Counted from the first letter of the stretch, positions 7,967 through 16,228 are shown. The stretch is 64,000 nt of DNA from Deltaproteobacteria bacterium (GCA_020059605.1 JAGVBT010000164.1:1-64000), one strand, 5' to 3'. Notes: generated by a model from the sequence alone, not told the origin. Made by a program: numbers and translations.

Positions 7967-10303
7967 ATGGAACTTATGGGATGGCTTTTCGATCTTTATC
8001 CCCTCGATTCTTCGATGATCCTCTGGATCAAAGACATCAGGGGCTTCATGCACCGGCTCGAAGATCCTTTTCGGCCCGCGTTTTATGCACAGGGAAGAAA
8101 GAGCGACCTTCTCGCCTTATATCAGACCCTCCGGAACAATCAGCAGGCCGTAGCGCACCAATGGATGGAAAAGAAAGAGTTCTGGAGCGGTGAAGAAGTC
8201 GAGGTGATGGAGATCGAAATGGCCGATCCGGAACATTACGCACGGCTTCCACGGATTCTTTCTCGCTGGGAGGAAAGAATAACCTTCTATAACTGCGATA
8301 TCCCTTCACCCCAGGCCTATCTCTATGAAAGGAGACTCTTTCCAACAGGTCGATGTGTCGCTGAGATCGAGGGGACTCGAATCTTCGGAATTCAACCCGA
8401 CCCATCCGAGTCGATATGGATCGATGATGGAGACCTCCTCGACCTCCGGGTAATGACCCTCAACTATCACGGTTCAGGGTGGGGAAAGGCGCTCCTTTTG
8501 GAATGTGAGGGGTATCGGATAGAGATGGAGGATGTGGATATTGGAGAGATCAGAAGGTTTATCAAACAGTTCGATCCCGATGTGATTCTGAGCGATCACG
8601 GAGATGCTTCTCTTCTCCCCCTTCTCTTTTCATTAGAGAGAAGATGGAAGACCTCCATCCCCTGGGACAGGGAGCCCCATCCCATCGCAAGGCAGATCGA
8701 TCCCAGGGGCCATTCCTACTTCTCCTATGGCCGAACCTATTACAGGGCCCCTGCCCATCTCTTTTTCGGAAGATGGCACATCGACCGGCGAAACTCCTTT
8801 ATCTACGGAGAGTCGGACATGGAAGGGGTGATCGAGCTGTCACGACTGGCTAAAATTCCGGTTCAGCGGATGGCGCGGACCTCTCCCGGAACGGCCATCA
8901 CCTCGATGCAGCTCGACCGGGCCTTTCAGGAGGGTATTCTCATTCCCTGGAGAAAGGGGGAGCCGGAGCGGTTCAAAACGGCCTGGGATCTGCTCGTTGC
9001 GGACAAAGGCGGTCTTGTTTTTCAGCCGAAACTGGGAGTCTTCGAGGAGGTGGCGGAGATTGACTTTGCTTCGATGTATCCGACGATCATGGCCATTCAT
9101 AATATCTCTCCGGAGACGGTGCTCTGCAAGTGCTGCAAAAACCACCGGGTCCCGGAAGCAGGCTATACAATCTGCGAGAAACGGGAAGGACTCGTTCCAA
9201 AAACCCTGAGGCCAATTTTGAAGAGAAGGGCATGGCTGAAGGAAAAGGGAAAAGCACATGATTGCGGATTGCGGAATGCGGAGTGCGGAATCCCCCTCAC
9301 CCTCCCCTCTCCCCCGAGGGGAGAGGGCATAACTTTTACTCCTTCTCCCTCGGGGGGAGAGGGCAAGGTCGCTTCGACTCGCAACCGAGGTGAGGGGGAA
9401 AAGCGAGAAATCTACAACCGCAAGCAGACGGCGCTGAAGTGGATGCTCGTGACCTGCTTCGGATATTTGGGCTACCGGAATGCCCGCTTCGGAAGAATTG
9501 AGGCCCATGAGGCGGTGACTGCATTCGGAAGGGAAAAACTCCTTCAGGCCAAGGAGATCTGCGAGGAGGAGGGATTTGAACTTCTCCATGCGATTACCGA
9601 TTCTCTCTGGATCCGGAAGAAAGGATTGAACGAGGAAGCGGTTCTGAATCTCTGCCGGAAGATCGGTGAGACCACCGGGGTCACAATGAGTCTGGAAGGG
9701 ATTTACCGATGGGTGGCCTTTCTTCCTTCAAAGGGGAATCGAGAAAGCCCCGTAGCCAACCGTTATTTTGGCCTTTTCAAAAATGGGAAGATCAAGGCGA
9801 GAGGGTTGGCCTTCCGGCGAAGCGATACGCCTCCCCTGATCCAGGAGGCCCAGAGCCGGATGCTCGAGATCCTGAAGACAGCAAAAGATGTCAGTGATTA
9901 CCGATTCAAGATGCCTGAGATTTTAGATCTTCTCTTCGAATATAGCCTGATGTTGAAAGATGGCCGGACAAAGCAAGAGGACCTGACTGTCGCCAAGAGA
10001 ATCTCCCGGGAGCCCAATGACTACAAGGTGGATAACCTGACGGCTCTCGCCGCCCAGCAACTGGAGGATGTAGGAATTCCGATTCATCCCGGAGAGAAGG
10101 TGAAGTATGTGATCAAAGATGCCCTGTCAAAAGACAAGGAAAGGAGGGTAAAACCTTTTCCGCTGATCGGTCCTGACGACACCTACGATGTGAAGAAGTA
10201 TCTGGAAATGCTTATCAAAGCAACCGAAGAGGTACTGATTCATTTCGGTTACGACAAAAAACGCCTTGAGAAGGTGATTGGGTCCTCCCCGGGAAATCTT
10301 TGA
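7967..10303 (+). CDS. divergent family-B DNA polymerase
   Basis: 778 aa; motif A EIDFASMYPTIM, motif B-like KWMLVTCFGYLGYRNARFG, motif C-like HAITDSLWI; N-terminal PolB-like and exonuclease-like region. Confidence 0.85.
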   Translation: MELMGWLFDLYPLDSSMILWIKDIRGFMHRLEDPFRPAFYAQGRKSDLLALYQTLRNNQQAVAHQWMEKKEFWSGEEVEVMEIEMADPEHYARLPRILSRWEERITFYNCDIPSPQAYLYERRLFPTGRCVAEIEGTRIFGIQPDPSESIWIDDGDLLDLRVMTLNYHGSGWGKALLLECEGYRIEMEDVDIGEIRRFIKQFDPDVILSDHGDASLLPLLFSLERRWKTSIPWDREPHPIARQIDPRGHSYFSYGRTYYRAPAHLFFGRWHIDRRNSFIYGESDMEGVIELSRLAKIPVQRMARTSPGTAITSMQLDRAFQEGILIPWRKGEPERFKTAWDLLVADKGGLVFQPKLGVFEEVAEIDFASMYPTIMAIHNISPETVLCKCCKNHRVPEAGYTICEKREGLVPKTLRPILKRRAWLKEKGKAHDCGLRNAECGIPLTLPSPPRGEGITFTPSPSGGEGKVASTRNRGEGEKREIYNRKQTALKWMLVTCFGYLGYRNARFGRIEAHEAVTAFGREKLLQAKEICEEEGFELLHAITDSLWIRKKGLNEEAVLNLCRKIGETTGVTMSLEGIYRWVAFLPSKGNRESPVANRYFGLFKNGKIKARGLAFRRSDTPPLIQEAQSRMLEILKTAKDVSDYRFKMPEILDLLFEYSLMLKDGRTKQEDLTVAKRISREPNDYKVDNLTALAAQQLEDVGIPIHPGEKVKYVIKDALSKDKERRVKPFPLIGPDDTYDVKKYLEMLIKATEEVLIHFGYDKKRLEKVIGSSPGNL
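9257..9402. repeat. palindromic repeat inserted in frame inside the polymerase ORF
   Basis: GCGGAATGCGGAGTGCGGAATCCCCCTCACCCTCCCCTCTCCCCCGAGGGGAGAGGG...GAGGTGAGGGGG; flanking CCCCCTCACC (9292-9301) and GGTGAGGGGG (9389-9398). Confidence 0.8.
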
Positions 10304-10369
10304 GGGCAGGGTTTTCAAAAGACATGAAGTCATGTTATAAAAATAGTAATTAAGAAAGGAGGGATATGT

Positions 10370-10555
10370 ATGGACAAACAGAAAAAATTAGAAGAGTTAA
10401 AAGCAAAACTTGAGGAATTGAAGGGCAGGGATCCTTCCCACTGCTCCGGGACCGAGACGTTTGTGGGACATACCGGGCATTCGATGTCTCCGGAGCTTTT
10501 CCAGCAGATCGAAGCCCTGGAGGAGGAGATCAAGAAGTTAGAAAGGGGATCATGA
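10370..10555 (+). CDS. small coiled-coil-like hypothetical protein
   Basis: 61 aa ORF preceded by AAGGAGGG; heptad-like MDKQKKLEELKAKLEELKG...QIEALEEEIKKLE. Confidence 0.5.
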   Translation: MDKQKKLEELKAKLEELKGRDPSHCSGTETFVGHTGHSMSPELFQQIEALEEEIKKLERGS

Positions 10556-10704
10556 TGTTCCGACATAGAGCCCGGTCTCGTTGAAAGTCGCCTTTCAATG
10601 GTCATCCGGTCGTTCCGACAGCGGGTCCCGAATGGGTTCATCCTGCTTGCGCTCTGATCCGGCGGGTGGGATAGGGGTTTAAGCCCCCCGCAAAGGAGTT
10701 TTTT

Positions 10705-11346
10705 TTGATTTCGGAGATTACCCAGTGGATTTTGGAGATAATGAGGGCCCATGGCCAGATTGCGGTCTTCATCGGCGTGATGATCGAACAGGTGATCGTC
10801 CCGATCCCTTCCCCGATGATCATCATGGGAGCAGGGGCCATTCTCATCTCCCCCGACTTAAACATCCCCCATGGGTTTCTTCAGATTCTGTGGATCATCG
10901 TTCTCCCCGGCACGATTGCTTCGACCCTGGGCTCGTATATCGGATATACCATCAGTTATTATGGGGGAAAAGCGTTGGTCATTCGTTTTCAGCGTTTTTT
11001 GGATGTGGATTGGAATCAGATAGAAAGGCTGGAAAAGCGGTTCCATGGGAAGAGGCAATGTTTGAGCCTTTTTTTCTTAAGGGCGATTCCAGTTTTTCCC
11101 CTCTCTCTGATTTCGATCTTTGCTGGACTGATCCGTTTCCCCATCCGGCCCTTTACCCTCTACACCTTTTTAGGTTCGATCTTCCGCTGTTTGTTCCTCG
11201 GTTTTGTGGGCTGGTGGATCGGCGCAACTTATGAAAAGGTGGCCGGCCATTTAGATTCATTGGAGACAATGATCTCGGTTCTCATGCTGATCGCCATGGG
11301 AGGCATCCTGGGATATCTTTATTATAAGTTTAGAAAGAAAGGGTAA
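10705..11346 (+). CDS. DedA family membrane protein
   Basis: 213 aa; DedA-like GSYIGYTISYYGGK...FFLRAIPVFPLSLISIFAGLIRFP; TTG start with AAAGGAG upstream. Confidence 0.85.
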   Translation: MISEITQWILEIMRAHGQIAVFIGVMIEQVIVPIPSPMIIMGAGAILISPDLNIPHGFLQILWIIVLPGTIASTLGSYIGYTISYYGGKALVIRFQRFLDVDWNQIERLEKRFHGKRQCLSLFFLRAIPVFPLSLISIFAGLIRFPIRPFTLYTFLGSIFRCLFLGFVGWWIGATYEKVAGHLDSLETMISVLMLIAMGGILGYLYYKFRKKG

Positions 11347-11409
11347 ACCAAAGTTAATGAAATGCGTATCTTGAATCAGGGGGAATCAAAACGAAAAGGA
11401 GTCTAAAGC

Positions 11410-11598
11410 ATGAAGGCAACGGTTGATGAAGAGACCTGTATCGGGTGTGAATTGTGTGTCGACACCTGCCCCGGGGTATTTGAGATGGCGGATGACAAGG
11501 CCCGGGTAAAGATCAATGAGGTTCCGGAGGATACGGTCAAATCCTGCCGGGAGGCCGCCGAGAACTGCCCGGTGGAGGCAATTACATTAGAAGAATAA
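11410..11598 (+). CDS. 4Fe-4S ferredoxin
   Basis: 62 aa; CIGCELCVDTCP and C-terminal ENCPVEAI. Confidence 0.9.
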   Translation: MKATVDEETCIGCELCVDTCPGVFEMADDKARVKINEVPEDTVKSCREAAENCPVEAITLEE

Positions 11599-11672
11599 AA
11601 CTTAATTAACCTCCGTTAGAAATTTCAGCTATTGGAACTCGGAACTGAGCGGCCCATTGTTTGTATCGGGGT

Positions 11673-11864
11673 TTATTCTTTGGGTTTTCCCTTGACCTCG
11701 TCCTCTACGAAAGGTAGGAATACGGATTCCATGTTGTTTGGATTGACAAACATTGATTGGAACCCGTCCTTTGCTCCCAAAAGAATGGTACGGGGATCAA
11801 CGCTTTTAACTATAAAGATTTTTCCACTTTCTATGTTTTTGAAAATGTCACCTGCTTTTATCAT
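11673..11864 (-). CDS. small hypothetical protein
   Basis: 63 aa MIKAGDIFKNIESGKIFIVKSVDPRTILLGAKDG, GGAAAGG Shine-Dalgarno. Confidence 0.45.
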   Translation of the reverse strand: MIKAGDIFKNIESGKIFIVKSVDPRTILLGAKDGFQSMFVNPNNMESVFLPFVEDEVKGKPKE

Positions 11865-12108
11865 GGCCTTTCCTTTCTTGGAAACAGTGAGGGTTTTGAA
11901 ATCATAAACTTATTTTTTGCTTCCTTCCGTTCCGCCTGCCATGCCACCCATCTGACCCGGGTCTATGAAGGGGCTCCTCCGGAGATTTGAGGTCAAATTC
12001 CATTTCATTTTTCGATCCTCTTGTACACCGGCCAAGGGTCGGGCCGATCGATGGATAGAGCGATAAAAATCAATTTTAACCTCCATGTCGGCCTTTATGC
12101 TGGCAAAA

Positions 12109-12146
12109 AAGCCCGCAAAGAAGTCGTTTAGAGTTCTTGCGGGCAT
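12109..12146 (-). terminator. intrinsic terminator (leftward)
   Basis: on the minus strand GCCCGCAAGAA - loop - TTCTTTGCGGGC followed by TTTTTT. Confidence 0.6.
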
Positions 12147-12342
12147 ATACGTTAAGCCTAAAAAGCTCTTTGCAACTTATTATGTTCAAAATTGTAAGCT
12201 AATTTGCACTTAAAAGCAAGAAAATAAAGCTTGTTGTTGAGATAGTATCCCGTTTCAAAGGAATTCTCTTTAGGGGTTATTCCAAAAATCCAGCCATTGC
12301 TAAAGCCTTTTGTTTGTGTTATTAAATTGACATAACAGAGGT

Positions 12343-12447
12343 TTTTCGAGACCCGCAGTGGAGCAAAGGCTTTTTGGACAAAGCGGGCTTCGAAAAAAAG
12401 GAAGCCCGCAAAGAGTGAGTTTCCCTCTTTGGCGGGTTTTTTATTTT
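12343..12447 (+). promoter_or_regulatory. attenuator-like cspA leader with mutually exclusive hairpins ending in an intrinsic terminator
   Basis: 1:2 TTTTCGAgaCCCGC/GCGGGcTTCGAAAA; 2:3 GCGGGCTTC/GAAGCCCGC (9 bp perfect); 3:4 CCCGCAAAGAG/CTCTTTGGCGGG + TTTTTTATTTT. Confidence 0.6.
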
Positions 12448-12472
12448 AACTCAAGTTCACCTGGAGGTTATT

Positions 12473-12673
12473 ATGTCAAGAGGAAGAGTGAAGTGGTTCA
12501 ACGATCAAAAGGGCTTTGGATTTATTGAAGTGGAAGGAGGTAAAGATGTGTTTGTTCACCACTCGGCAATCACCGGACAGGGTTTCAAATCCCTGAAAGA
12601 AGGTGATGAGGTTGAATTCGAAACCGCCCAGGGCCCCAAAGGTCCTAATGCCACTGATGTAAGAATAGTTTAA
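12473..12673 (+). CDS. cspA: cold-shock protein (CSD)
   Basis: 66 aa; [30 protein letters not shown]. Confidence 0.95.
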   Translation: MSRGRVKWFNDQKGFGFIEVEGGKDVFVHHSAITGQGFKSLKEGDEVEFETAQGPKGPNATDVRIV

Positions 12674-12737
12674 TCCAACCCAACATTTAAAGCTATTGCG
12701 GTTTTGGTGATTGGTGCTTGCAAAACGGCGCCATTTC

Positions 12738-13295
12738 TTACTCCAAAATCTTCTTCAGCGCCTCGTTGGTTTTTCTTCCTCTTGGCCCTTCACCAGGGAG
12801 GTAGAGCATCACCCCCTTGCCGCTCTTTAAGGGGATGATTTCGATTTTACCTTCGGAAGCCATCTTACTGGTGAATTCAATCGGGTCTTTGTCGAAGTGT
12901 TTCCGGAAGGCCTCATTGAACCCACTGAAAACACTATGGATTCCTTTATAAGGCTCCTTTCTTAATTTCTTAATTCCTTCAATCACAAATTCCTTTTCGG
13001 AAAGGGGTTGGCCCGTGGTTTCCAGTACCTGCCGGAGGATCTCTTCGGTGGTGGGCCTCTTTGGAGCCTCACCCGGAAGGAAAAGCATTACCCCTCCCTT
13101 AAAGGGCCTGGTCTCAATCTTCCCTTCACGGGTCAGCCGGTTCGTGGCTTCCACCGGATTTGTCCCAAAATATTGTCTGAATGCTTCGTTAAAACCGCTG
13201 TAGACAGTGTGGATGCCCCGGAACGGGTCTTTTTTTAACTTGCGAATCGCCTGGAGGACAAATTCTTCTTCTGACAGTTTTCTCTCTTCTTCCAT
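12738..13295 (-). CDS. uncharacterised protein with two tandem about 85 aa repeats
   Basis: unit 1 LSEEEFVLQAIRKLKKDPFRGIHTVYSGFNEAFRQYF.. and unit 2 LSEKEFVIEGIKKLRKEPYKGIHSVFSGFNEAFRKHF..; GGAGG Shine-Dalgarno. Confidence 0.8.
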   Translation of the reverse strand: MEEERKLSEEEFVLQAIRKLKKDPFRGIHTVYSGFNEAFRQYFGTNPVEATNRLTREGKIETRPFKGGVMLFLPGEAPKRPTTEEILRQVLETTGQPLSEKEFVIEGIKKLRKEPYKGIHSVFSGFNEAFRKHFDKDPIEFTSKMASEGKIEIIPLKSGKGVMLYLPGEGPRGRKTNEALKKILE

Positions 13296-13344
13296 CGATT
13301 ACCTCCGTTCCTCGACCACTGGCCGCAAAAGCGCAATCAGGGGA

Positions 13345-13366
13345 AAGATTAGAAAATTCTAATCTT
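13345..13366. promoter_or_regulatory. 22 bp perfect palindrome (candidate operator)
   Basis: AAGATTAGAA-AA-TTCTAATCTT, about 50 bp upstream of the 12738-13295 gene start. Confidence 0.45.
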
Positions 13367-13460
13367 ATTTTAACCTTCCTCTAATGTGGATCGTGTATAC
13401 TTATTTACAACAAGAGAGAAAAATCTCTTTCCTCCTCCTTAAAAACCTTAACCCAATTTG

Positions 13461-13495
13461 ATCCACCAAGCCTTTGGCTTGGTGGATTTTTTATT
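13461..13495 (+). terminator. intrinsic terminator (rightward polarity)
   Basis: ATCCACCAAGCC-TTT-GGCTTGGTGGAT followed by TTTTTATT. Confidence 0.75.
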
Positions 13496-14696
13496 CCAAT
13501 TGTTTGAAATCGAATCCCCCTTTCAAGAGAGAACTCTTGATCTCCTTGATGTTGGCTTCCTTTTCGACAGCGCTGAGCAACTCTGCTTTTCCCTTGGTCT
13601 CCCCGAGCAGGATACAACCGACAATCTTATCTTCTTTGAATGTGACCTTACAATAACTGCATTTCTCACGGTCGCTCCTCACCACGCATTCATATTTTCC
13701 CTCCGCATCGATCTCTCCCGCGGAGGTGAGATCGATGCCAACCACCTTCAGGGTATTGGATACGACCGTGCCCTCGTAAATCTCATCCCCCCCCGACATG
13801 TTGGCACCGGCAATCTCGCCCTGCCTCTGGGCGGCAGGCCATATCCCGTAAACACGTCCCCGATGTTCCGCCACATCTCCCGCCGCAAGGATGCCCTCCG
13901 TCGTCGTCTCCAGCCGATTATTGACCAGGATCCCGTTCTTCACTTCCAACCCCATCTGCCTGGCCAGCCCAACATTCGGCCTTACCCCCGCGGAGATGAT
14001 TGCCATCTGCCCTTCAACCACCCTGCCATCCTTTAGTCGAACCCCTTCCACCTTCTCTTTTCCCAGAATCTCCTCGGACTGCCCATTGAGATAAAAGGAG
14101 AAACCCATGGATTCCATCTTCGCCTGGAGGATCTGCGCTCCTTCCTGGTCCATTTGCCTTGGAAGAATCCTCGGATTATGCTCAACCACTGCGACTTTCA
14201 GCCCTCTTCTTAATAAGGCTCCCCCCACCTCTAATCCGACCAGCCCTCCTCCGATCAGGATCGCGCGGCTTATTTTTTCCGAGTGGGCTTTCATTTGAAT
14301 GGCATCCTCCATGGTACGAAGTTTAAAGACGCCCTGTTTTTCATTTCCAAGGACCGGGGGCACAAAGGCCTGGCCGCCCGTTGCCATCAGGAGGAAGTCG
14401 TAGGAATAGGTCATCCCCTGCTTACTGAGAATCTCCTTTTTATCCGGATGGACCTCGACAACCGGCTCTCTAAGATGGAGGGAGATCTTCTTGTTTTGGT
14501 AAAACGCTTCGGTGTGTATGGTAATCTCCTTGATGGTAACTTCCCCGGCAATAAACTCCGGAAACCGAACCCGGTAGTAAAAAGGGTAAGCCTCTTTGGT
14601 AAAGATGTGAATTTCTCCTTGAGGGTCTCTTTCCCTGATCCTGACCGCCGCCCTTGCACCTGCCACTCCATTGCCTATGATGAGATACCGTTTCAT
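13491..14696 (-). CDS. FAD/NAD(P)-dependent oxidoreductase (NirB-N / rubredoxin-reductase-like)
   Basis: 401 aa; two GxGxxG dinucleotide folds (IIGNGVAGARAA, ILIGGGLVGLEVGGAL), ATGGQAF, ILAAGDVAE. Confidence 0.85.
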   Translation of the reverse strand: MKRYLIIGNGVAGARAAVRIRERDPQGEIHIFTKEAYPFYYRVRFPEFIAGEVTIKEITIHTEAFYQNKKISLHLREPVVEVHPDKKEILSKQGMTYSYDFLLMATGGQAFVPPVLGNEKQGVFKLRTMEDAIQMKAHSEKISRAILIGGGLVGLEVGGALLRRGLKVAVVEHNPRILPRQMDQEGAQILQAKMESMGFSFYLNGQSEEILGKEKVEGVRLKDGRVVEGQMAIISAGVRPNVGLARQMGLEVKNGILVNNRLETTTEGILAAGDVAEHRGRVYGIWPAAQRQGEIAGANMSGGDEIYEGTVVSNTLKVVGIDLTSAGEIDAEGKYECVVRSDREKCSYCKVTFKEDKIVGCILLGETKGKAELLSAVEKEANIKEIKSSLLKGGFDFKQLE

Positions 14697-14950
14697 TCAA
14701 ACCTCCTCCCGTCACCCCCAATTTTCATGATCTCTCCTTCCGTAATTACCGCAGATCCTGTCGGGCAACTCTTATATTTTGCCTTTAGTTCAGATATGAT
14801 GGCCTGGCCGCCTGCCCGATGGATGGCGCCATCGACACCGCCTCCTCCCGCGAGGCGGGAATTGGCGGCATGCCCGATCGCCCCGGTATCCTGCTGTGTA
14901 ACATCCCCCTGGACCACTTCGAGGATGGATTGATGAACGGTTGCTTTCAT
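14693..14950 (-). CDS. truncated macro-domain protein
   Basis: 85 aa; VVQGDVTQQDTGAIGHAANSRLAGGGGVDGAIHRAGG...CPTGSAVITEG matches the N-terminal half of macro domains; 4-nt ATGA overlap with the downstream oxidoreductase. Confidence 0.65.
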   Translation of the reverse strand: MKATVHQSILEVVQGDVTQQDTGAIGHAANSRLAGGGGVDGAIHRAGGQAIISELKAKYKSCPTGSAVITEGEIMKIGGDGRRFE

Positions 14951-15037
14951 CGGTTTTCTCTCGCCCTCAGGTATTCCCTGTAATCCATATCAGAAATAGT
15001 TGACTTCGTCAATAAAGGAAAGTTAAGGTCTAAAACG

Positions 15038-16228
15038 ATGAAACACATTCACTACGGCTGGGTTATTGTTGGGGTTGGTGTTCTGGTTAAGATGGCAGGA
15101 CTGGGGTTCACTCGGTTTGCCTATCCCATGCTTCTCCCCGGCATGCGGGAATCCCTTCGGTTCAACTATGTCGAGATGGGGCTCTTGAGCGGGAGCATCC
15201 TTTTCGGCTACCTCCTCTTCTCCTTAGTCGGCGGAGTTCTGGCGACACGGTTCGGTTCAAAAAGTATCGTCATCGCCTCTTTGTTCTGTGGAACCCTCTC
15301 CATGTTTTTTATAGGGAGGTTGTCAGAATTTTCATCCCTTCTTTTCTTTACTTTTGCCATGGGAGGCGCCGGGGGCGGGGTTCACATTTCAATGACGACT
15401 TTGCCCATGGCATGGTTTGAGAAAGATCGATTGGGCGGAGCCCTGGGGATTGTGACGGGGGGGGCGGGCGTCGGCATTGTCATCACAGGGCTCCTGCTTC
15501 CTTATCTCCTCTCAACCCTGGGGGGAGGGGCATGGCGGGAATGCTGGCTTCTTCTGGCCCTGCTCACCCTTCTGGTTTTCTTTATCGCCTCCGTCCTGTT
15601 AAGGGAGAAACCGTCTGATCCGAATCCCGATTCCACCCATCTCAATGGAAGGATGAAGTTCTCTCCGCTCAGCCCTAAAGGGAGCAGCCTGACCCTTCGG
15701 GCCGTCTTTTTCATCTATTTCATCTTCGGATTGGCCTATAACATCTATGTCACCTATTTTGTCGCCTTTCTCGTGGAAGAGGCCCGGCTGACCGACGGAG
15801 TTGCGGGAGTCATCTGGTCGATCTTCGGCTGGATGTGCGTGGTGAGCGGATGGGCATGGGGATTTCTTTCTGACCGCATGGGCCGGAGGAAAACCCTGCT
15901 CTGGAACAATGGCTTGATTTCTGTTTCTGTTTTCATTCTCCTGCTGTTTCAGCATCCTTTCTTTCTTGGCCTCTCCGCTTTCCTTTTTGGGGGGACCTTT
16001 TTCGGAACGGTTACGGTGATTGCGGCATGCGTGAGCGATGAGGGAGTGGAGAAGCGGGCAACTCTCTATGGTTGGGTCACCTTGATTCATGGCATCGGGC
16101 AGTTTTTAGGGACCATTCTCGGGGGGTATCTCAGGGATTTAAGTGGTTCTTTTCATTTAACTTTTATGGTCTCTCTGGCTGGATTTATCCTTTGCGTGAT
16201 CCTCACTGCTCTAAACAGGAAAGGGTGA
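15038..16228 (+). CDS. MFS transporter
   Basis: 396 aa; about 12 hydrophobic segments, GFLSDRMGRRKTLL loop. Confidence 0.85.
   Translation: MKHIHYGWVIVGVGVLVKMAGLGFTRFAYPMLLPGMRESLRFNYVEMGLLSGSILFGYLLFSLVGGVLATRFGSKSIVIASLFCGTLSMFFIGRLSEFSSLLFFTFAMGGAGGGVHISMTTLPMAWFEKDRLGGALGIVTGGAGVGIVITGLLLPYLLSTLGGGAWRECWLLLALLTLLVFFIASVLLREKPSDPNPDSTHLNGRMKFSPLSPKGSSLTLRAVFFIYFIFGLAYNIYVTYFVAFLVEEARLTDGVAGVIWSIFGWMCVVSGWAWGFLSDRMGRRKTLLWNNGLISVSVFILLLFQHPFFLGLSAFLFGGTFFGTVTVIAACVSDEGVEKRATLYGWVTLIHGIGQFLGTILGGYLRDLSGSFHLTFMVSLAGFILCVILTALNRKG

Noticed and set aside
8046-8405. Antisense ORFs within the polymerase gene (8046-8405, 8840-9589, 7948-8193)
   Set aside because: Arise from codon bias opposite a clear PolB reading frame; no recognisable domains.
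10556-10704. Possible structured RNA upstream of the DedA gene
   Set aside because: Some short inverted repeats, but no consistent stem or known motif could be supported.
11910-12146. 78 aa minus-strand ORF
   Set aside because: Its start lies inside the terminator hairpin and no family is recognisable.
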